64,000 bases of DNA, taken from assembly GCA_024305745.1 (NCBI GenBank), contig JAHRBS010000003.1, positions 1,240,001 to 1,304,000 of the forward strand. Reading direction: 5' to 3'. The stretch is from Polyporus tsugae (taxonomy: Eukaryota; Basidiomycota; Agaricomycetes; Polyporales; Polyporaceae). A program made the translations under genes and the position numbers. The notes beneath the pieces were generated by a model. That model was given only the letters and a program-made list of their open reading frames with translations. It searched no databases and was not told where the DNA came from. Below, one piece after another: positions 36,945 through 48,147 of the stretch. Position 1 is the first letter of the stretch. Each line of letters begins with the position of its first letter.

Positions 36945-37350
36945 TGCTGAGTGACACTGGCTACAAGGAACAGCATGAGCCCATGAATTCTACAAACTAC
37001 GCAGCTGAGCATGACTGACCTTTGATGGCTGGATTTGTTGAGCTTGTTCTCAGGGGTGACCCGGGTGAGTACTTGAGTGTCGAGTTTATGGGAACGGGCG
37101 CTTACCTTTCGGTTGTGCCGGTTGCTCCGAGTCGGCAACGTTGATGGGCTCAGCCACTGCAGCCTCAGATTATACCCACTATAACCTTCTCACTTGTCCA
37201 CTCGGCCGGTATACATTAGGCAAGTAGTATGTCGGCATAACGTGAAAACCAATTAGCTCATCCAAAGTCCCCTCCCCCGTAAACACGGTACTTATACGTA
37301 CTGTATAGAAAGTTACTTGCAGGAGTTCATGCAGAGCCACGTTTGTCGCA
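36945..37350. promoter_or_regulatory. Divergent promoter region between two F-box genes
   Basis: The two live F-box genes start 406 bases apart on opposite strands. The first part of this interval belongs to the tandem duplication unit. No specific element is recognised. Confidence 0.4.
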
Positions 37351-39357
37351 ATGTTATCGCTGGAAAATCATACTCCTGTTACTGATGCGCTCGCACAGAT
37401 GACGTGTATCGCTAGCCAACCGGTGGAGATCCACCGTCTGGTTCAGCAAAACTTGGATGTCCGTGACCTTCCCTATCCCGACTATGCGGACATCCTCTCA
37501 TCCCAAGATCGTCGATGTCTCAAAGGGCTATCCCCGCTTCAGACCAGATCCTGGACACTGTCGAGGATAGAACAGTACAGGGCATGCATATTGGCTCTAG
37601 GTTCCATCCACAACCTCGCCACCCCCCTCCATGCCTATCTTCCCACAGAAATTTTGATACACATCTTCGGCCACATCCGCCCCACATCCCGAAAGGAGAT
37701 TGCGCTGGCACACGTATGCCGCCTCTGGCGGTCCGTACTCATGCGGACATCCGCTTTCTGGGCAAAAATGCTCGAGACGAAGATCGGCGGTTCCTTGTCC
37801 ACCCAAGGAGCGGCGTCCGACAGCGTACTGCGAGAGTTGCTGGAGAGATCCTCGCCGCGGTCCCTCAAAATCTACGTATCCGAATTTCCGCCCCTGCTCC
37901 ACGATATCTTACTCCCCCATTTCTCGCGCATAACACGCTTCAAGGCCGGGATCTCGCTAGACAACCTCCCTGACCTGTACGAAGCCATCAATGTCGGATT
38001 GCCTACCATCAATACTCTCGAGATAGGACTGTCCCAACACGGTGCTGAGCTGGCGAGGTCCTTGAGGGAGGCACGGACCACGAGCCCCAATCTGGTCCCT
38101 CATCTCCAACAGTCCAGTGTGCCGTGTCTGCGGACGCTTGTCATCCCGGGATTCCTGTTCACCAACTCCTCCGCTCTCCTCTCCCTCGCTAGCGTGGAGC
38201 TGAGCAACTGCAGCTGTCACTTTTGCAAATTTCGATTCAGCCCGCGCCCCGAAGTCCTGCTGCGCGCCCTCGCGCGCACGGTCAACCTGCAGCGCCTGGC
38301 CTTACAGCGCTGCCTCCTGCAGTACACCGACTTCAGCAACGTCCACCCCACCGGGGTCGCGCTGCCGCAGCTGAGGCACTTCGAGGCATGGGAGACCCCC
38401 GCCATCCTCCAGGACGCGCTAGAGTCGATCTCGCCCCCGCCCACCGCGTCGATCCGGGTCCGATTCTGGCCTGCCGGCGTCGGCCGCTCATTCCACGAGC
38501 TTGTTCCCCGTCGCGCGGATTACCAGGCGCTGCTGTCCACTGTCGACGAAGTGCACATCACTGCCAGCTTCGTCGAGACCCGCGCGTCGTCGCTCGTCCT
38601 CCGGGGCTACTGCAACGCCGGCGCCGAGCCGCGCTTCAGCATAGACATGCCGGGCAGACGGACCATGGAGCGCGAGGGCCCAGACCCGGATGAGCCGCTG
38701 CTCGTCGTCCGGGACCTGCGCCGCCTCTTGGAGTCCGCCACGGTCAGCAAGCTCGAGGTGCACATACAGGACGGCGTCCCCGGCGACGCCGCGTTCCGCC
38801 AGGGCGAGTGGGCCGTCCTGTTCAACGCGTTCCCGGACCTCACCACCCTCATTGTCGCGTACCGCCACCATTGCCCCACCGGCCAGTCCCTCCTCCAGCC
38901 CACGCCGAGCAGAACCCGGGACCAGCGGGATCGCGAATGCGCGTGCGCCGTCTCCGACGGCTGGCGCTGGCTGCTGACAGCCTTAGGCAGGCCCGCAGAT
39001 CCCTCCGGGACGCTCGCGTGCCCTGCGCTGCAGCGACTGGAGCTCTGGGTGGTGCACGGCCGGTCCTTCGCCGACTTCTGCCCCGTCTTCCGCGAGACGC
39101 TGGGATATCGGAACGAGGTGCTGGGGCGTCGTCTCGCCCACTGCGAGATTTGGCTCCACTCTGGGCGTTGCTACGCAGACCGGAATTTGGCACAAATACC
39201 CCGACCCGACACGCCTTCGGCGGAGACGCAGACGCGTGTCGAGGAGCTGCTTCGTGGCCTTGTAGACGAGTTCGCGGTCGAACTGGAACCACAGGAGGAC
39301 TCGCGAGACCATGGCCTCCTCCATGTGCGTGCACACTTGGGTAGAATGGACTTATAA
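37351..39357 (+). CDS. F-box protein, 668 residues
   Basis: A single exon. The F-box is at about residues 94-140: YLPTEILIHIFGHI, then ALAHVCRLWRSVLM, then TSAFWAKML. A predicted short coiled region precedes it. The following 500 residues contain scattered Leu-rich strands (LRTLVIPGFLF, LQRLALQRCLLQY, LRHFEAWETP, LTTLIVAYRHH, LQRLELWVVHG), again a degenerate leucine-rich-repeat-like substrate part. It is only distantly similar to the neighbour at 35205-36944 and is not part of the duplication. From about 38230 on the gene is much GC-richer than its 5' part. Expected role: substrate receptor of an SCF ubiquitin ligase; target unknown. Confidence 0.87.
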   Translation: MLSLENHTPVTDALAQMTCIASQPVEIHRLVQQNLDVRDLPYPDYADILSSQDRRCLKGLSPLQTRSWTLSRIEQYRACILALGSIHNLATPLHAYLPTEILIHIFGHIRPTSRKEIALAHVCRLWRSVLMRTSAFWAKMLETKIGGSLSTQGAASDSVLRELLERSSPRSLKIYVSEFPPLLHDILLPHFSRITRFKAGISLDNLPDLYEAINVGLPTINTLEIGLSQHGAELARSLREARTTSPNLVPHLQQSSVPCLRTLVIPGFLFTNSSALLSLASVELSNCSCHFCKFRFSPRPEVLLRALARTVNLQRLALQRCLLQYTDFSNVHPTGVALPQLRHFEAWETPAILQDALESISPPPTASIRVRFWPAGVGRSFHELVPRRADYQALLSTVDEVHITASFVETRASSLVLRGYCNAGAEPRFSIDMPGRRTMEREGPDPDEPLLVVRDLRRLLESATVSKLEVHIQDGVPGDAAFRQGEWAVLFNAFPDLTTLIVAYRHHCPTGQSLLQPTPSRTRDQRDRECACAVSDGWRWLLTALGRPADPSGTLACPALQRLELWVVHGRSFADFCPVFRETLGYRNEVLGRRLAHCEIWLHSGRCYADRNLAQIPRPDTPSAETQTRVEELLRGLVDEFAVELEPQEDSRDHGLLHVRAHLGRMDL

Positions 39358-39846
39358 CTTGGTGGTGCAGTGTTACATTCGACCTCTACAGCACATATGG
39401 TCATAGGTTCGGCGACGAGATGGAAGTAATAGAATACATGCAGTTGGATGCAGAGTGTCTCTACAACAGTGTTCCGGGCCGGAGAGTGTTCGCTGCTGTA
39501 GGATAGGACAGGTCGGGAGGATGAGCTCCCGACGATGCAGTTGATGCAGAGATGATGCGAGTGAGTATACACGTGTTGAATGTCGATGAGGAGTCAGGAG
39601 TCAGGTGGGAGAATAGCTATGTATGTGAGTGTCGTGTACGGCCAGAGGTGAAGGCAGAAAGGAAGTGGGAGAAAGGAGAGTGGGGGTTGAACCCGGTGAC
39701 GATGCTGGGAAAAACATAGAGCAAGCCAACCGTGGGCTGACAATTCAACGAACTGCCATGTTTCCGCTACGGATGCAGCGGAGGGATTGCCGTGTAGGAA
39801 GAAGAGAAAAAGAGAGGTGTGCAGGGATGCGGTAGCGTATCGCAAT
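39358..39846. other. Convergent intergenic region
   Basis: 3' ends of the 668-residue F-box gene and the MTHFR gene. No additional gene or repeat is recognised. Confidence 0.5.
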
Positions 39847-42403
39847 CTAGTTTGCCGCGCCGTTGAGGGCGGCGTGTTTGGCGGCGTACTCGGTGCCGGC
39901 CTTGTAGAACGGCTGGAAGATGGCGTCGGCCTTCTTGAAGTCGTTGTGGACAACATTCACAAGGTAGTAAGTGTTCATGACCTCATCGATTAACTTGCGC
40001 GACGGTGATTCGGGCTCGTAGAAGAGCGCCCACTGGCGTCCGAGCTCGTACGCCTCATCCTGAAATGCGGTTAAGTGCCAGTCATGGTCCAAAAAGCGCA
40101 TACAACCTACCTTCCAAGCCATGAAGCTGATGGCCTCGACTATGGTAGGCTGGACGATCTCCTTGCCAGGGAAGACACCCCAAGTGACCGCGTTGGGTCC
40201 ATCGGAATGCGTATTCGTGCGCAGGTCACCGCGATGGTTGATCACATAATATGTGATGTTGATATCGCGCTCGATGTGCGGGATAAGGAGTTCGAGCAGT
40301 TCCGGGGAGACGAAGAACTCAAGGTAAGCCTAGGGGAAAGCGTATGGCACATATCAGCTACCCACGCACAAGCACGAGACCTGCAGAAGACGCTCGTACC
40401 TTCTGGTAAACATACCCGTTCGAGGGCCCCCACCCGTGCATACGATCATCGCTCCTCGCGCCGTCGACGGCAGGCTGTGAGTTGATGGTGAGGAAGCCCA
40501 GGTCATTCAGCTTCGCCAGCTGCTGGGCGATGACGGTCGTCTCGCTCGACGGCGCAGTGTCGGACCACGGGAGCGCTGAGAGCCGGCCAAGACAGAACTT
40601 AGAGAACAGTCCACGGATCTCCTCGATGGAAGTCGGGGTATCCCAGAGTTTGAGGCCGTCCTCCTTGGATTGCTTGATCCAGATACCGTATCCGTCGAGC
40701 TCGCCATAGGCGGGCGAGCGCGAGTCTCCGAAACGACCGTTTGGGTATTCGTCCCAGTTCTCTGTGCGCGAAAGGTAGGAGCGGGTGCGGTTCGCCCAGA
40801 AGATCGGACGGATGTTCTCCGTGCGGCGATTGGGAGTGAGCGACTGCAAACACAGTGAGTAAGACTCGATTCAAGTAAAACAATTCGGGACGCACTTGTC
40901 TCCAAGGGAGCGGCTTGACAATGTCCACTCGGGGGACAAGGTTGAGCTCCTCCAACAGCATCCTGCAGCCCTTCTCGAGGTTCATGGTGTAGAAGTGGAG
41001 ACCTTTGATACCGATGTCCGCAGAGAGGATCTGCCTGCAGAGGGTGGCGACGAGCCTGATGCCGATCTCCCGCACCTTCTCGTCGTTGTTTTTGTGCGGC
41101 TCCAGCTCGTCCAGGAAAAACTGCGGGACCGTAATTTTGGCCAATGAGGCCGCTTTCTGGAAGCCGTTCCACGTTTGGATGGGCATGATGCCGGGGACGA
41201 TTGGGACGGAGATCCCGGCGGCCCGAGCGGCCTTGACCCACGCGACGAACATTTCAATGTCGTAGAACATCTGTGTGAAGATGAAGTTCGCGCCGGCGTC
41301 GACCTTCCCCTTGAGGTACTCCATTTCGCGCGCCGCCTCCTCTGGGGGCAGGTTCTGCGTCTGGGGGTAGCCCGCGACGGCGATGTCGAAGTAGTCGCCA
41401 TGCTCGGCACGAATGTAGCGGACGAGATCGACGCCGTAGGAGAATCCACCCTCGACGGCTTCCCACTCCTTGCCAACTGGCGGGTCACCGCGGAGCGCAA
41501 GGACGTTCCGGCAACCTTGTTGTTTAGCTTCCTATGGTAAGGTTCATTCGTTAGAACGTCAGAGTCACAGTATGGTAAGTACATGGCGGAGCTCCGATGA
41601 ATTGCGCACGCTGAACCACCCAACTTCCACAACCTAGCGGCCCTGCCGTGCGACGGTTGTGCGCTTCCGCTGGCCAAGGGTAGCTTAAGGAGGACAGAGA
41701 GGGGTGAAGTTATCTTCGCCCCCTTCTAGACCCCATATGTGGGAGCGTATAGTAGAAACAATGCAGCGCGGACAATGGTTGTGGGGGTGGAAAACTGTGT
41801 TTGGTCTTCTCGACGGGGGATGTGGCGAACACAAGGAGGCGTATGAAATGCAAAGTTGTCCATCCGCTGCGACCCATAAGAAGCGACGTAACTAATGAAT
41901 ACGTTTGCAGCATTCGTCATAGTTCAACACTTGCGCATGATGAGGCAGGGTGGGGAAACGGCCCGAGCACCAGGTACACGAGTCACTCACCCGCAACGCA
42001 GTATCCACCTTCGCCTTCGGCATCCCCGTGCAAGTCAGATGCATACATGTCTCGATACCGATCAGCTTCTGGCAAGTCTTGACGAGCTCTGACGTGAGCT
42101 CCGATGTTCGTCCTCCCGCGTTCCTGTCCAGAGCCACCACGTCAATTCCGTGATTTTGAATGTCAGGTCCTAAGGACTCACCATGTGATGTCTATGAACT
42201 CAGGTCCCAGCGCGCGCATGCGCTCGATACGATCCAGAAGGTTTTGGAGACCCTACAAGAAGAGCACATTAGGTGAACATTGTGGCAAATGGGGCTAGCG
42301 GCGGCCGGGCACTGACCTGCGCTGTGCGGGGTGGGAAATATTCGAAAGACCACCAAATCCGGTCTTCCTTGGCTGCCTGGTCGATCTTGCGGCTGATTTT
42401 CAT
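39847..42403 (-). CDS. MET13: Methylenetetrahydrofolate reductase
   Basis: The start at 42403 gives MKISRKIDQAAKEDRIWWSF, then an intron, then GLQNLLDRIERMRALGPEFI. The catalytic TIM barrel continues with MHLTCT, then FDIAVAGYPQTQN, VDAGANFIFTQMFYD (FAD/folate site), IVPGIMPIQTWNGF and GIKGLHFYTMNLEKG. The C-terminal half is the eukaryotic regulatory domain: IRPIFWANRTRSY, then WDEYPNGRFGDSRSPAYGEL, LGFLTINSQPAV, WGPSNGYVYQK, AVTWGVFPGKEIVQPTI. The stop is at 39847. It reduces 5,10-methylene- to 5-methyl-tetrahydrofolate for methionine synthesis in the cytosol. Fungi usually have two paralogues; the regulatory-domain sequence and the ending resemble Met13 more than Met12, so the symbol is a best guess. 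It is divergent from PUS1. Confidence 0.93.
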
Positions 42404-43161
42404 GACTAGTCGTGAAGTCTAGAGGGAGATATTATAGGGATCTATGTATGTTTTGAAGAGGAGATGAGGGGAACCCGAGACGAGTCAGGGAAAGGAAGGG
42501 CGAGCGTCGATTTACAAAATCGTCCGAGACCTCTCCGATCACTTTTATACCTGGTTCCGATAGGCGCCCATATATCCCTTCTGCTCTTGAATTGCACCCC
42601 CAGCACGAGACAAGATTAAGATTGCAGCGTCAAGCTCAACGCTCGCAGTCATCTGGCCTCCTTCATGTGGACGTTTGGGGTAAACAATAGCCAGAGCCGG
42701 GTTCCACGTTCCCAGCGGTGAACAATATTAGTACTTCGTAACACCGGTCTTATGTAGTCAAAGAAGTGCTACTAGGCATGTGAGGAATTGGGCTCGTTGT
42801 GGCAGGTATATAGGCATGGACGATATTGCCTCTCCGTATATGCCCCTACAAACATCTTTGTTGAGTTTTTACATGGTATGTATGTACATATTTTAGGCGG
42901 TCATGATCATGTTGTGCAAGCCGCGGACCGACTCGGGCGTAACGGGCAGCCTGCAACCAACTTGGACCTGCAGCCTCGAAGAAGAACTTCCTGTAGGCGC
43001 CGAGTCTCCCATCGCACATGTGGAGCAGACTTCTGCTGGTCAGCAGATCCCCTTCCTTCCCTTTATCCCTCATTCTAAACCGCAGCGCATACGCGTATAC
43101 ACGCGATCGACGCTCATATCTTTCACAAACGCGTCCCGGGGTAACATCTTTTGGCGTGACC
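42404..43161. promoter_or_regulatory. Divergent promoter region, MTHFR and PUS1
   Basis: 758 bases between two start codons on opposite strands. Short frames only. No specific regulator site is called. The part next to PUS1 (from about 43018) is an in-frame upstream extension of its first exon without a better start codon. Confidence 0.45.
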
Positions 43162-45415
43162 ATGGACGCAGACACGAGTGGTCCCGGGGAATCGCCACCA
43201 GAGCCCGTGCCGAGTCCAACGAGCCTCAAGAGGTCCCAGGAGGACGCACCCGAGGATGCAGCGAGCGCGTCCAAACGCCAAAAGCCTGATGTGCCTGAAG
43301 CGAGTGGGGAGGGCGAGGTGAAGGCTGGAGAGGGACGTGAAGTGGGTGAGGCGGGCATACCAGGTGAGAAGGGGAAGAGGAAGGAGAAGGAAGGGAAAAA
43401 CGGCGGCAGGAACAAGAGGCAGCGGGGGAAGAAGGGGGAGGAGAAAGATTACGTGCGGAATCGAAGAAAGGGGACGCGTCCTGAAGGCGAGGAGGTTCCA
43501 GCAACAGAGAACGGCGAATCGAAAGCTCCCCGTCTGCCCAAGCGACAGTGTGCGCTGCTCATTGGGTTCTGCGGGGATGGGTATAGTGGGATGCAGATGT
43601 GCGTTTATCTCTCTTCAGATGATGTCCGGAAATCCTTCATTGCGCGTGGTGCTCTAGACAACCAGACCCCAAACTACGCACCATTGAGGGTGTGCTTTTC
43701 GCTGCCCTCATCAAGATCGGCGCAGTGTCTAAAGACAACTCGGACAACCCTACCAAGGTGCGTTCAGGAAAGGAACATATCACGCGAGGGATTACTGGAG
43801 CACTCCCTTCAGGTCAAATTGGGAAGAGCTGCGCGCACAGACGCGGGCGTACACGCTGCGGGGAATGTCGTGTCCATGAAGCTCATCAACGTTGTTCCTG
43901 GCGTGCCAGACCTGGTTGCAAGCCTCAACGAAGAACTGCCCCCAGAAATCCGTTTGTGGAGCATTGTATGTCCACCGTTCTCGTCTTCTCTTCGTGTGTC
44001 CTGAACCTGTATTCCCCAACCTCCGTAGCTTCGAGTGCAGAACTCGTTCAACGCGCGAACGTCCGTGCCATCCCTCGCCCTCTCACCACCTGTTCGCTGA
44101 TCCCGCCCACGATGATAGGACATGCGATAGCCGCAAATACACCTACTTCTTCCCCTCATATCTCATGATTCCTCCAAAGCCTAGAAGCAGCCTATCCAAC
44201 ACCCTCAATGCTCAAGGCACGGAGTGTCCTGCGCACCCGTTCTGGGAAGGTGTTGACAATGAGCAGCAGGCGACCCCGCAGGACGACCTCCAGAGAAAGC
44301 GAGCGTATCGTATGACGCCAGAACAACTTGCGTCCCTCAGGGAGGCAGCGACAAAGTTCGAAGGCTCCCATAACTTTCACAACTTCACCGTTGGGAGAGA
44401 CTTCCGGGACCGGAGTTGTCAGCGGTTCTTGAAGTCGATTGAGGTAGGTTGTGATACTCGTGGCGCAAATGCAAAGGGTGCCTCCTCAACGCAATTATCA
44501 TTATTAGATCCTGGATCCCGCAGTGCACGGAGATACGGAATGGATCGCTGTCCTGTTGCATGGGCAAAGCTTCATGCTGCACCAAGTGAGTAACGTTTGT
44601 GGACAATCCTGTACCAGCATGCTCAATCCCGCCGCCAGATTGTGAGCGATCTCCGGACGATCTATGTTCAAACCGTCGTTAACTCACCTCTCGTTCTTAG
44701 CGCAAAATGATCTCCGCACTTGTACTCTCATGTCGAACGGGTACGCCGCCACATCTCATTGAAGAGGTAGGTCGAGGAAACCCTTGTCGCCAGCATTCAT
44801 TGTCTTACATCCCTTCCCTGGAGATGTACGGACCACGTCAAGTATTCATCCCCAAAATGCCCGCGCTGGGCCTCTTGCTCGAGTACCCGATCTTCGAGAG
44901 CTACAGCAAACGCGTCGGAGCCGTGAGCGAGAAGCTTCAACCTGACGACCCTGAGTACCGCCCCTCGATCGACTTCGAGGTGCATCGCGCGCAACTGGAC
45001 GAGTTCAAGCAGAACTACATCTATTCCAAGATGCGGTCGATCGAGGAGCAGTTCGGCATGTACGTCTCTAATGCTAGTCCTGGTGGCGTATACATAATTG
45101 ACGATATGCCTATACATCCATCTCTATCCCCCCCTCCCCCCAAACAGTTTCGACGGCTGGATCCGCTCCATCGACGCGTACGCGGGCCACGACCTCGAGT
45201 ACCTGAACCCCAAGGGCGTCATCCCCGCCTCGGCCGTCACCAAGCGCGGCGAGCACCGCAACAACCCGTTCCGGGAGAAGAAGCGCTTTGACGCGACGTC
45301 CTTCCCCGCGGGTACCAGCGGGGAGAATGCCGCATCCATCGAGGAAGAGGAGAGCTCGGAGGACGAGGAGGCGCTCCCGCTCGACAAGGAGGAGCTCGCC
45401 GACTTGGAGGGGTGA
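43162..45415 (+). CDS. PUS1: tRNA pseudouridine synthase Pus1 (TruA family)
   Basis: The N-terminus (about 110 residues) is charged and low in complexity, with basic KRK and KKGEEK runs that can serve as nuclear signals. The catalytic domain starts at KRQCALLIGFCGDGYSGMQ and, through an intron, gives RTIEGVLFAALIKIGAVS. The catalytic Asp is in GRAARTDAGVHAAGN. Later exons give YTYFFPSYLM, then FEGSHNFHNFTVG, SFMLHQIRKM (the typical TruA C-terminal motif) and YPIFESYSKRVG. A strongly acidic tail (EEEESSEDEEALPLDKEEL) ends at 45415. Pus1 converts uridine to pseudouridine at several tRNA positions and in some snRNA and mRNA sites, mostly in the nucleus. The ATG at 43162 was chosen because upstream in-frame sequence is not protein-like. 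Confidence 0.94.
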
Positions 45416-45554
45416 TCTATTGCGGGGACGTGGCGCGGCGCGGTATGCGGCGGGGTCATCTAGTTAAGTTACCGATTTATTAGTGTAATGCTCCTGTTAC
45501 CATCACAGAACAGCCCTGCTCTACCTTCAGGCTCGAAAGCAAGCCGTCCGCACG
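45416..45554. other. Short convergent spacer
   Basis: Only 139 bases separate the PUS1 stop codon from the stop codon of the convergent APH-fold kinase gene, so their 3' untranslated regions probably overlap. Confidence 0.5.
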
Positions 45555-46487
45555 TCAGTCGTCGCCCCTCGCGAGCAGTCGCGCTTCCCAGTCAGCGACG
45601 ATCGGCACCCTGGACCGGGAACGCCACAACCAGTCCGCCTCGAGCTCCGCAGACGACTCAGGGAAGACCTCCTTGATGAGCCGGAACCACTCGTCCTGCG
45701 CGCTGGGCGCCATCCACGTAGCCTTCAGCCCGTCCCAGGGCTGCGGCATCCATCCCGCGTACTCCCAGTCGATCAGACAGACCGCGGTAGAGCCCGCACG
45801 CCACTTCTCCAGCCCGCCAGGGAGGACGAGGTTCTTCCGGAGGATGTCGCCATGACTGAACACGACGGGGACGTCGGCGCGCTCTATGAGCGGTTGGAGC
45901 GCGGGCCGGACAGTCTCTGCGTTCCACGGTCGGTCGAGCCCCACCCAAAGCTGCTCGAACACATCTTTGCTGGACGAGAAGATGCGGGGGCGGTCCAGCC
46001 ACGGTATCCGTGGGTCGGCGATGGGAGCACCCGACGCGAAGCACAGGCACGTCGCATGCGCCCGCGCGTTGTTTGCGGTCTGCTCGTGCAGGGTGGTGAA
46101 CTGCTCGCGGAGCTGCATCGCAAGGCGCGCTTTGTCCTGGGCAATGAGCTGTCCCCAGACGTCGGCGACGCAGTCGCCATCTGTCCAGGTCGTGAGGAGG
46201 TATGTCTTGCCGCTCCTGGCAGAGGCGTGGTCGATTAGCTTGGGGGTGTTGACATTATGGAGAGATTCGACGAGGCGGAGCGCGGCGGCCTCGTTTCCCG
46301 ATGGGTCTTGGGAGATTTTGAGGACGAGGTTGAAGGGGAGGCGGAATATTCCGCTGTAGACTTGCTGGTATCCCACAAGGGTGGTTATGTGTGTCAACGT
46401 CTCAAAGAGAGACGGTTTGAGAAAGTGAGGTACAAAACGCAACAGTCCTTCGACGATGCGTTGACCAGGATGGAGTATCATATGCAT
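45555..46487 (-). CDS. APH-fold phosphotransferase (aminoglycoside phosphotransferase-like kinase)
   Basis: A 310-residue frame without introns. The N-lobe has LPFNLVLKISQ with a Lys in the place of the ATP-binding Lys, then EAAALRLVESL (helix C Glu) and YLLTTWTDGDCVADV (hinge). The catalytic loop is VVFSHGDILRKNLVL, the HGDxxxxN Brenner motif, and CLIDWEYAGWM is the metal-binding IDWE segment. These are the signature residues of the APH/choline-kinase superfamily, all present, so it is probably an active kinase. The substrate in fungi is unknown for most members. A stop codon (TAG) lies three codons before the ATG, but an upstream exon ending near 46566 (before a GTGAGT) could add residues. 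A DNA transposon sits about 270 bases upstream. Confidence 0.85.
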   Translation of the reverse strand: MHMILHPGQRIVEGLLRFVPHFLKPSLFETLTHITTLVGYQQVYSGIFRLPFNLVLKISQDPSGNEAAALRLVESLHNVNTPKLIDHASARSGKTYLLTTWTDGDCVADVWGQLIAQDKARLAMQLREQFTTLHEQTANNARAHATCLCFASGAPIADPRIPWLDRPRIFSSSKDVFEQLWVGLDRPWNAETVRPALQPLIERADVPVVFSHGDILRKNLVLPGGLEKWRAGSTAVCLIDWEYAGWMPQPWDGLKATWMAPSAQDEWFRLIKEVFPESSAELEADWLWRSRSRVPIVADWEARLLARGDD

Positions 46488-46758
46488 TCTGGACTAGAGA
46501 TCGGCTCCTCGTGAGTAACTCTGAGTCCTCTCAGCTGGTTGTGTAGGAGCCGGCTGAGATACTCACCTGTGAAAGGCCCGCACGGCGTGTGGATATTTTC
46601 CAACTTCGAAATACAGTAGTTTATGGATGCGACAAGTTTGAAGGTCAGTCGAAGTTGATCGCACTGGCGTAGCGACCTTCCAACCCAACACCGCCACGGC
46701 GGCCTACCGCGTCAAAATATATACAATTGCCAAATGGACAAAGGTTACCACATTATTA
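46488..46758. promoter_or_regulatory. Upstream region of the APH-fold kinase, cut short by the transposon
   Basis: This contains a possible non-coding or coding first exon of the kinase (minus strand, about 46567-46660) with a GTGAGT donor, then the left edge of the transposon with the flanking TTA at 46756-46758. Confidence 0.4.
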
Positions 46759-46788
46759 CTGTTTTCAAAATGATACGGAATCGCATTT
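46759..46788 (+). repeat. Left terminal inverted repeat
   Basis: Matches the reverse complement of 48118-48147 at 27 of 30 bases; mismatches are at positions 10, 12 and 27. Confidence 0.9.
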
Positions 46789-46903
46789 CTCGCGCATCGC
46801 CTGGGCGCTCGTTCCAACGGTCGGGCCGGGCAGTGCGATCGGCGCTTAAGCGCACTGGTCGTTCCGAGTCGTCGATTCCCTCGTCCCTCCCTCTGGATTC
46901 GCA

Positions 46904-47967
46904 ATGGCTCGCAGGAAGGTATCAACTGATCTCAAAGCCCGCATACCCGTCTTGTTTCTTGACCAGAGGCGCTCTGTTGCGGAAATCTGCGAGATTCTGG
47001 GTGTTGCAAAGAGTATGGTGTACCAGACTCTAGCATACATTCGGCAATATGGGACACCTCAAAACCCCCTCGCGAGACAAGCTGGCCGCCCCCGTGTCCT
47101 TACGGGGGAACATATCCAATTCATCCGCACCCTCCTTGATGAGAAGCCTACCCTCTACCTCGATGAAATCCAGGACCACCTTACTCGCACGTTTGGCATC
47201 CGCGTCTCCCTCGCCACACTTGTCCGCACCCTCCGTCGCATCCGCTACTCATCAAAGGCTGTTGTGAAGGGGGCAGCTGAGCGAGACGACCTTCTGCGCG
47301 CTGCTTTCATGAACCGCATCGCATTGGAGGTCCCTGACCCATCTATGCTCATGTTTGGTGATGAAAGTGCAGTCGATCAACGGGCAGCAATCCGCAAACG
47401 TGGATGGGCACCCCTGGCTTCATGCTGCGTTCAAAGATCCTGCTTTGTCCGAGGACAGCGATATTCATTGCTCCCCATCCTCACAATTGATGGCCTCGTG
47501 ACCTTCAAAGTGTTCGAGGGTTCCGTCACAAGCGAGCGGTTTGTGGAATTTCTCCGCGAATTTGTGGTATGCTCCATGTATATGTCTGAATTATGCACAT
47601 CATGCTAACTCTTTCATAGATTCCACTCACCACACCATATCCTGGCCCACGAAGTGTGTTGATTTTGGACAACTGTAGTATTCATCACGCAGAAGCCATG
47701 CGGGCACTGGTTGAAGATGAGGCTTGTGAGTTATAAGGTGTCAATGATTTTGTTACTAATGCTCACAGTCACTTTGTAGTGTGCAAGCTTATCTTCCTGC
47801 CACCGTACTCCCCCGACAGAAATCCTATTGAACTCGCTTTCGGGTTTATCAAATCACAGCTCCGCCGAGCGAACCACGAGCTAGTTGTCTTGGACATTAG
47901 CGAGGCGTGCTACAAGGTCACACTGGAGATGGCGAGAGGATGGTTTAGATGTGCGGGGTATATGTAA
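46904..47967 (+). CDS. Transposase, helix-turn-helix plus DDE endonuclease (IS630/Tc1/mariner superfamily)
   Basis: Three exons (46904-47566, 47620-47725, 47780-47967) give 318 residues. The N-terminal helix-turn-helix reads RRSVAEICEILGVAKSMVYQ and is followed by a GRP linker (AGRPRVL) and a second DNA-binding segment with LDEIQDHLTRTFG. The catalytic core has its first Asp in MLMFGDESAVD, the second in VLILDNCSIHHAE and the Glu in PYSPDRNPIELAFGF. The second Asp and the Glu are 35 residues apart, so this is DD35E by my count. All three catalytic residues are present and no frame is broken. It cuts and pastes its own element at the terminal inverted repeats. Both introns are short (53 and 54 bases). 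Confidence 0.93.
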
Positions 47968-48117
47968 CTGATGAAACAACGCATCTACCGTACATAAGCT
48001 AGCAATGTAACCCACCCATCGTCGAGTCGGACGTCTCACCGGGACTGAGCGCCCACGGAGAAAGGACATAGGCGCCCTCGCCTCAACCGGACCTGGGCGG
48101 CTAGGGCGCGATGGCGA

Positions 48118-48147
48118 AAACGCGATTCCGTATCAATATGAAAACAG
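48118..48147 (-). repeat. Right terminal inverted repeat
   Basis: Reverse complement begins CTGTTTTCATATTGATACGG, the counterpart of the left repeat at 46759-46788. Confidence 0.9.

Larger units (their letters stand above)
35130..37090 (-). repeat. Tandem duplication unit, right (intact) copy
   Basis: Partner of the segment at 33180-35090, in the same orientation, containing the intact 579-residue F-box gene. Divergence between the copies is substantial in both coding and flanking parts, so the duplication is not recent. Ends are approximate. Confidence 0.75.
46759..48147 (+). mobile_element. Complete IS630/Tc1/mariner-type DNA transposon with terminal inverted repeats
   Basis: The 1,389-base element is bounded by inverted repeats of 30 bases with 27 matches, beginning CTGTTTTCA and containing TGATACGGAATCGC. 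Both sides are flanked by TTA (46756-46758 and 48148-48150). If the family duplicates TA, the right end would be one base longer (CAGT then TA). Inside is one gene for a DDE transposase with both reading frame and catalytic residues intact. The close match of the two ends and the open gene suggest recent activity. Confidence 0.9.
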
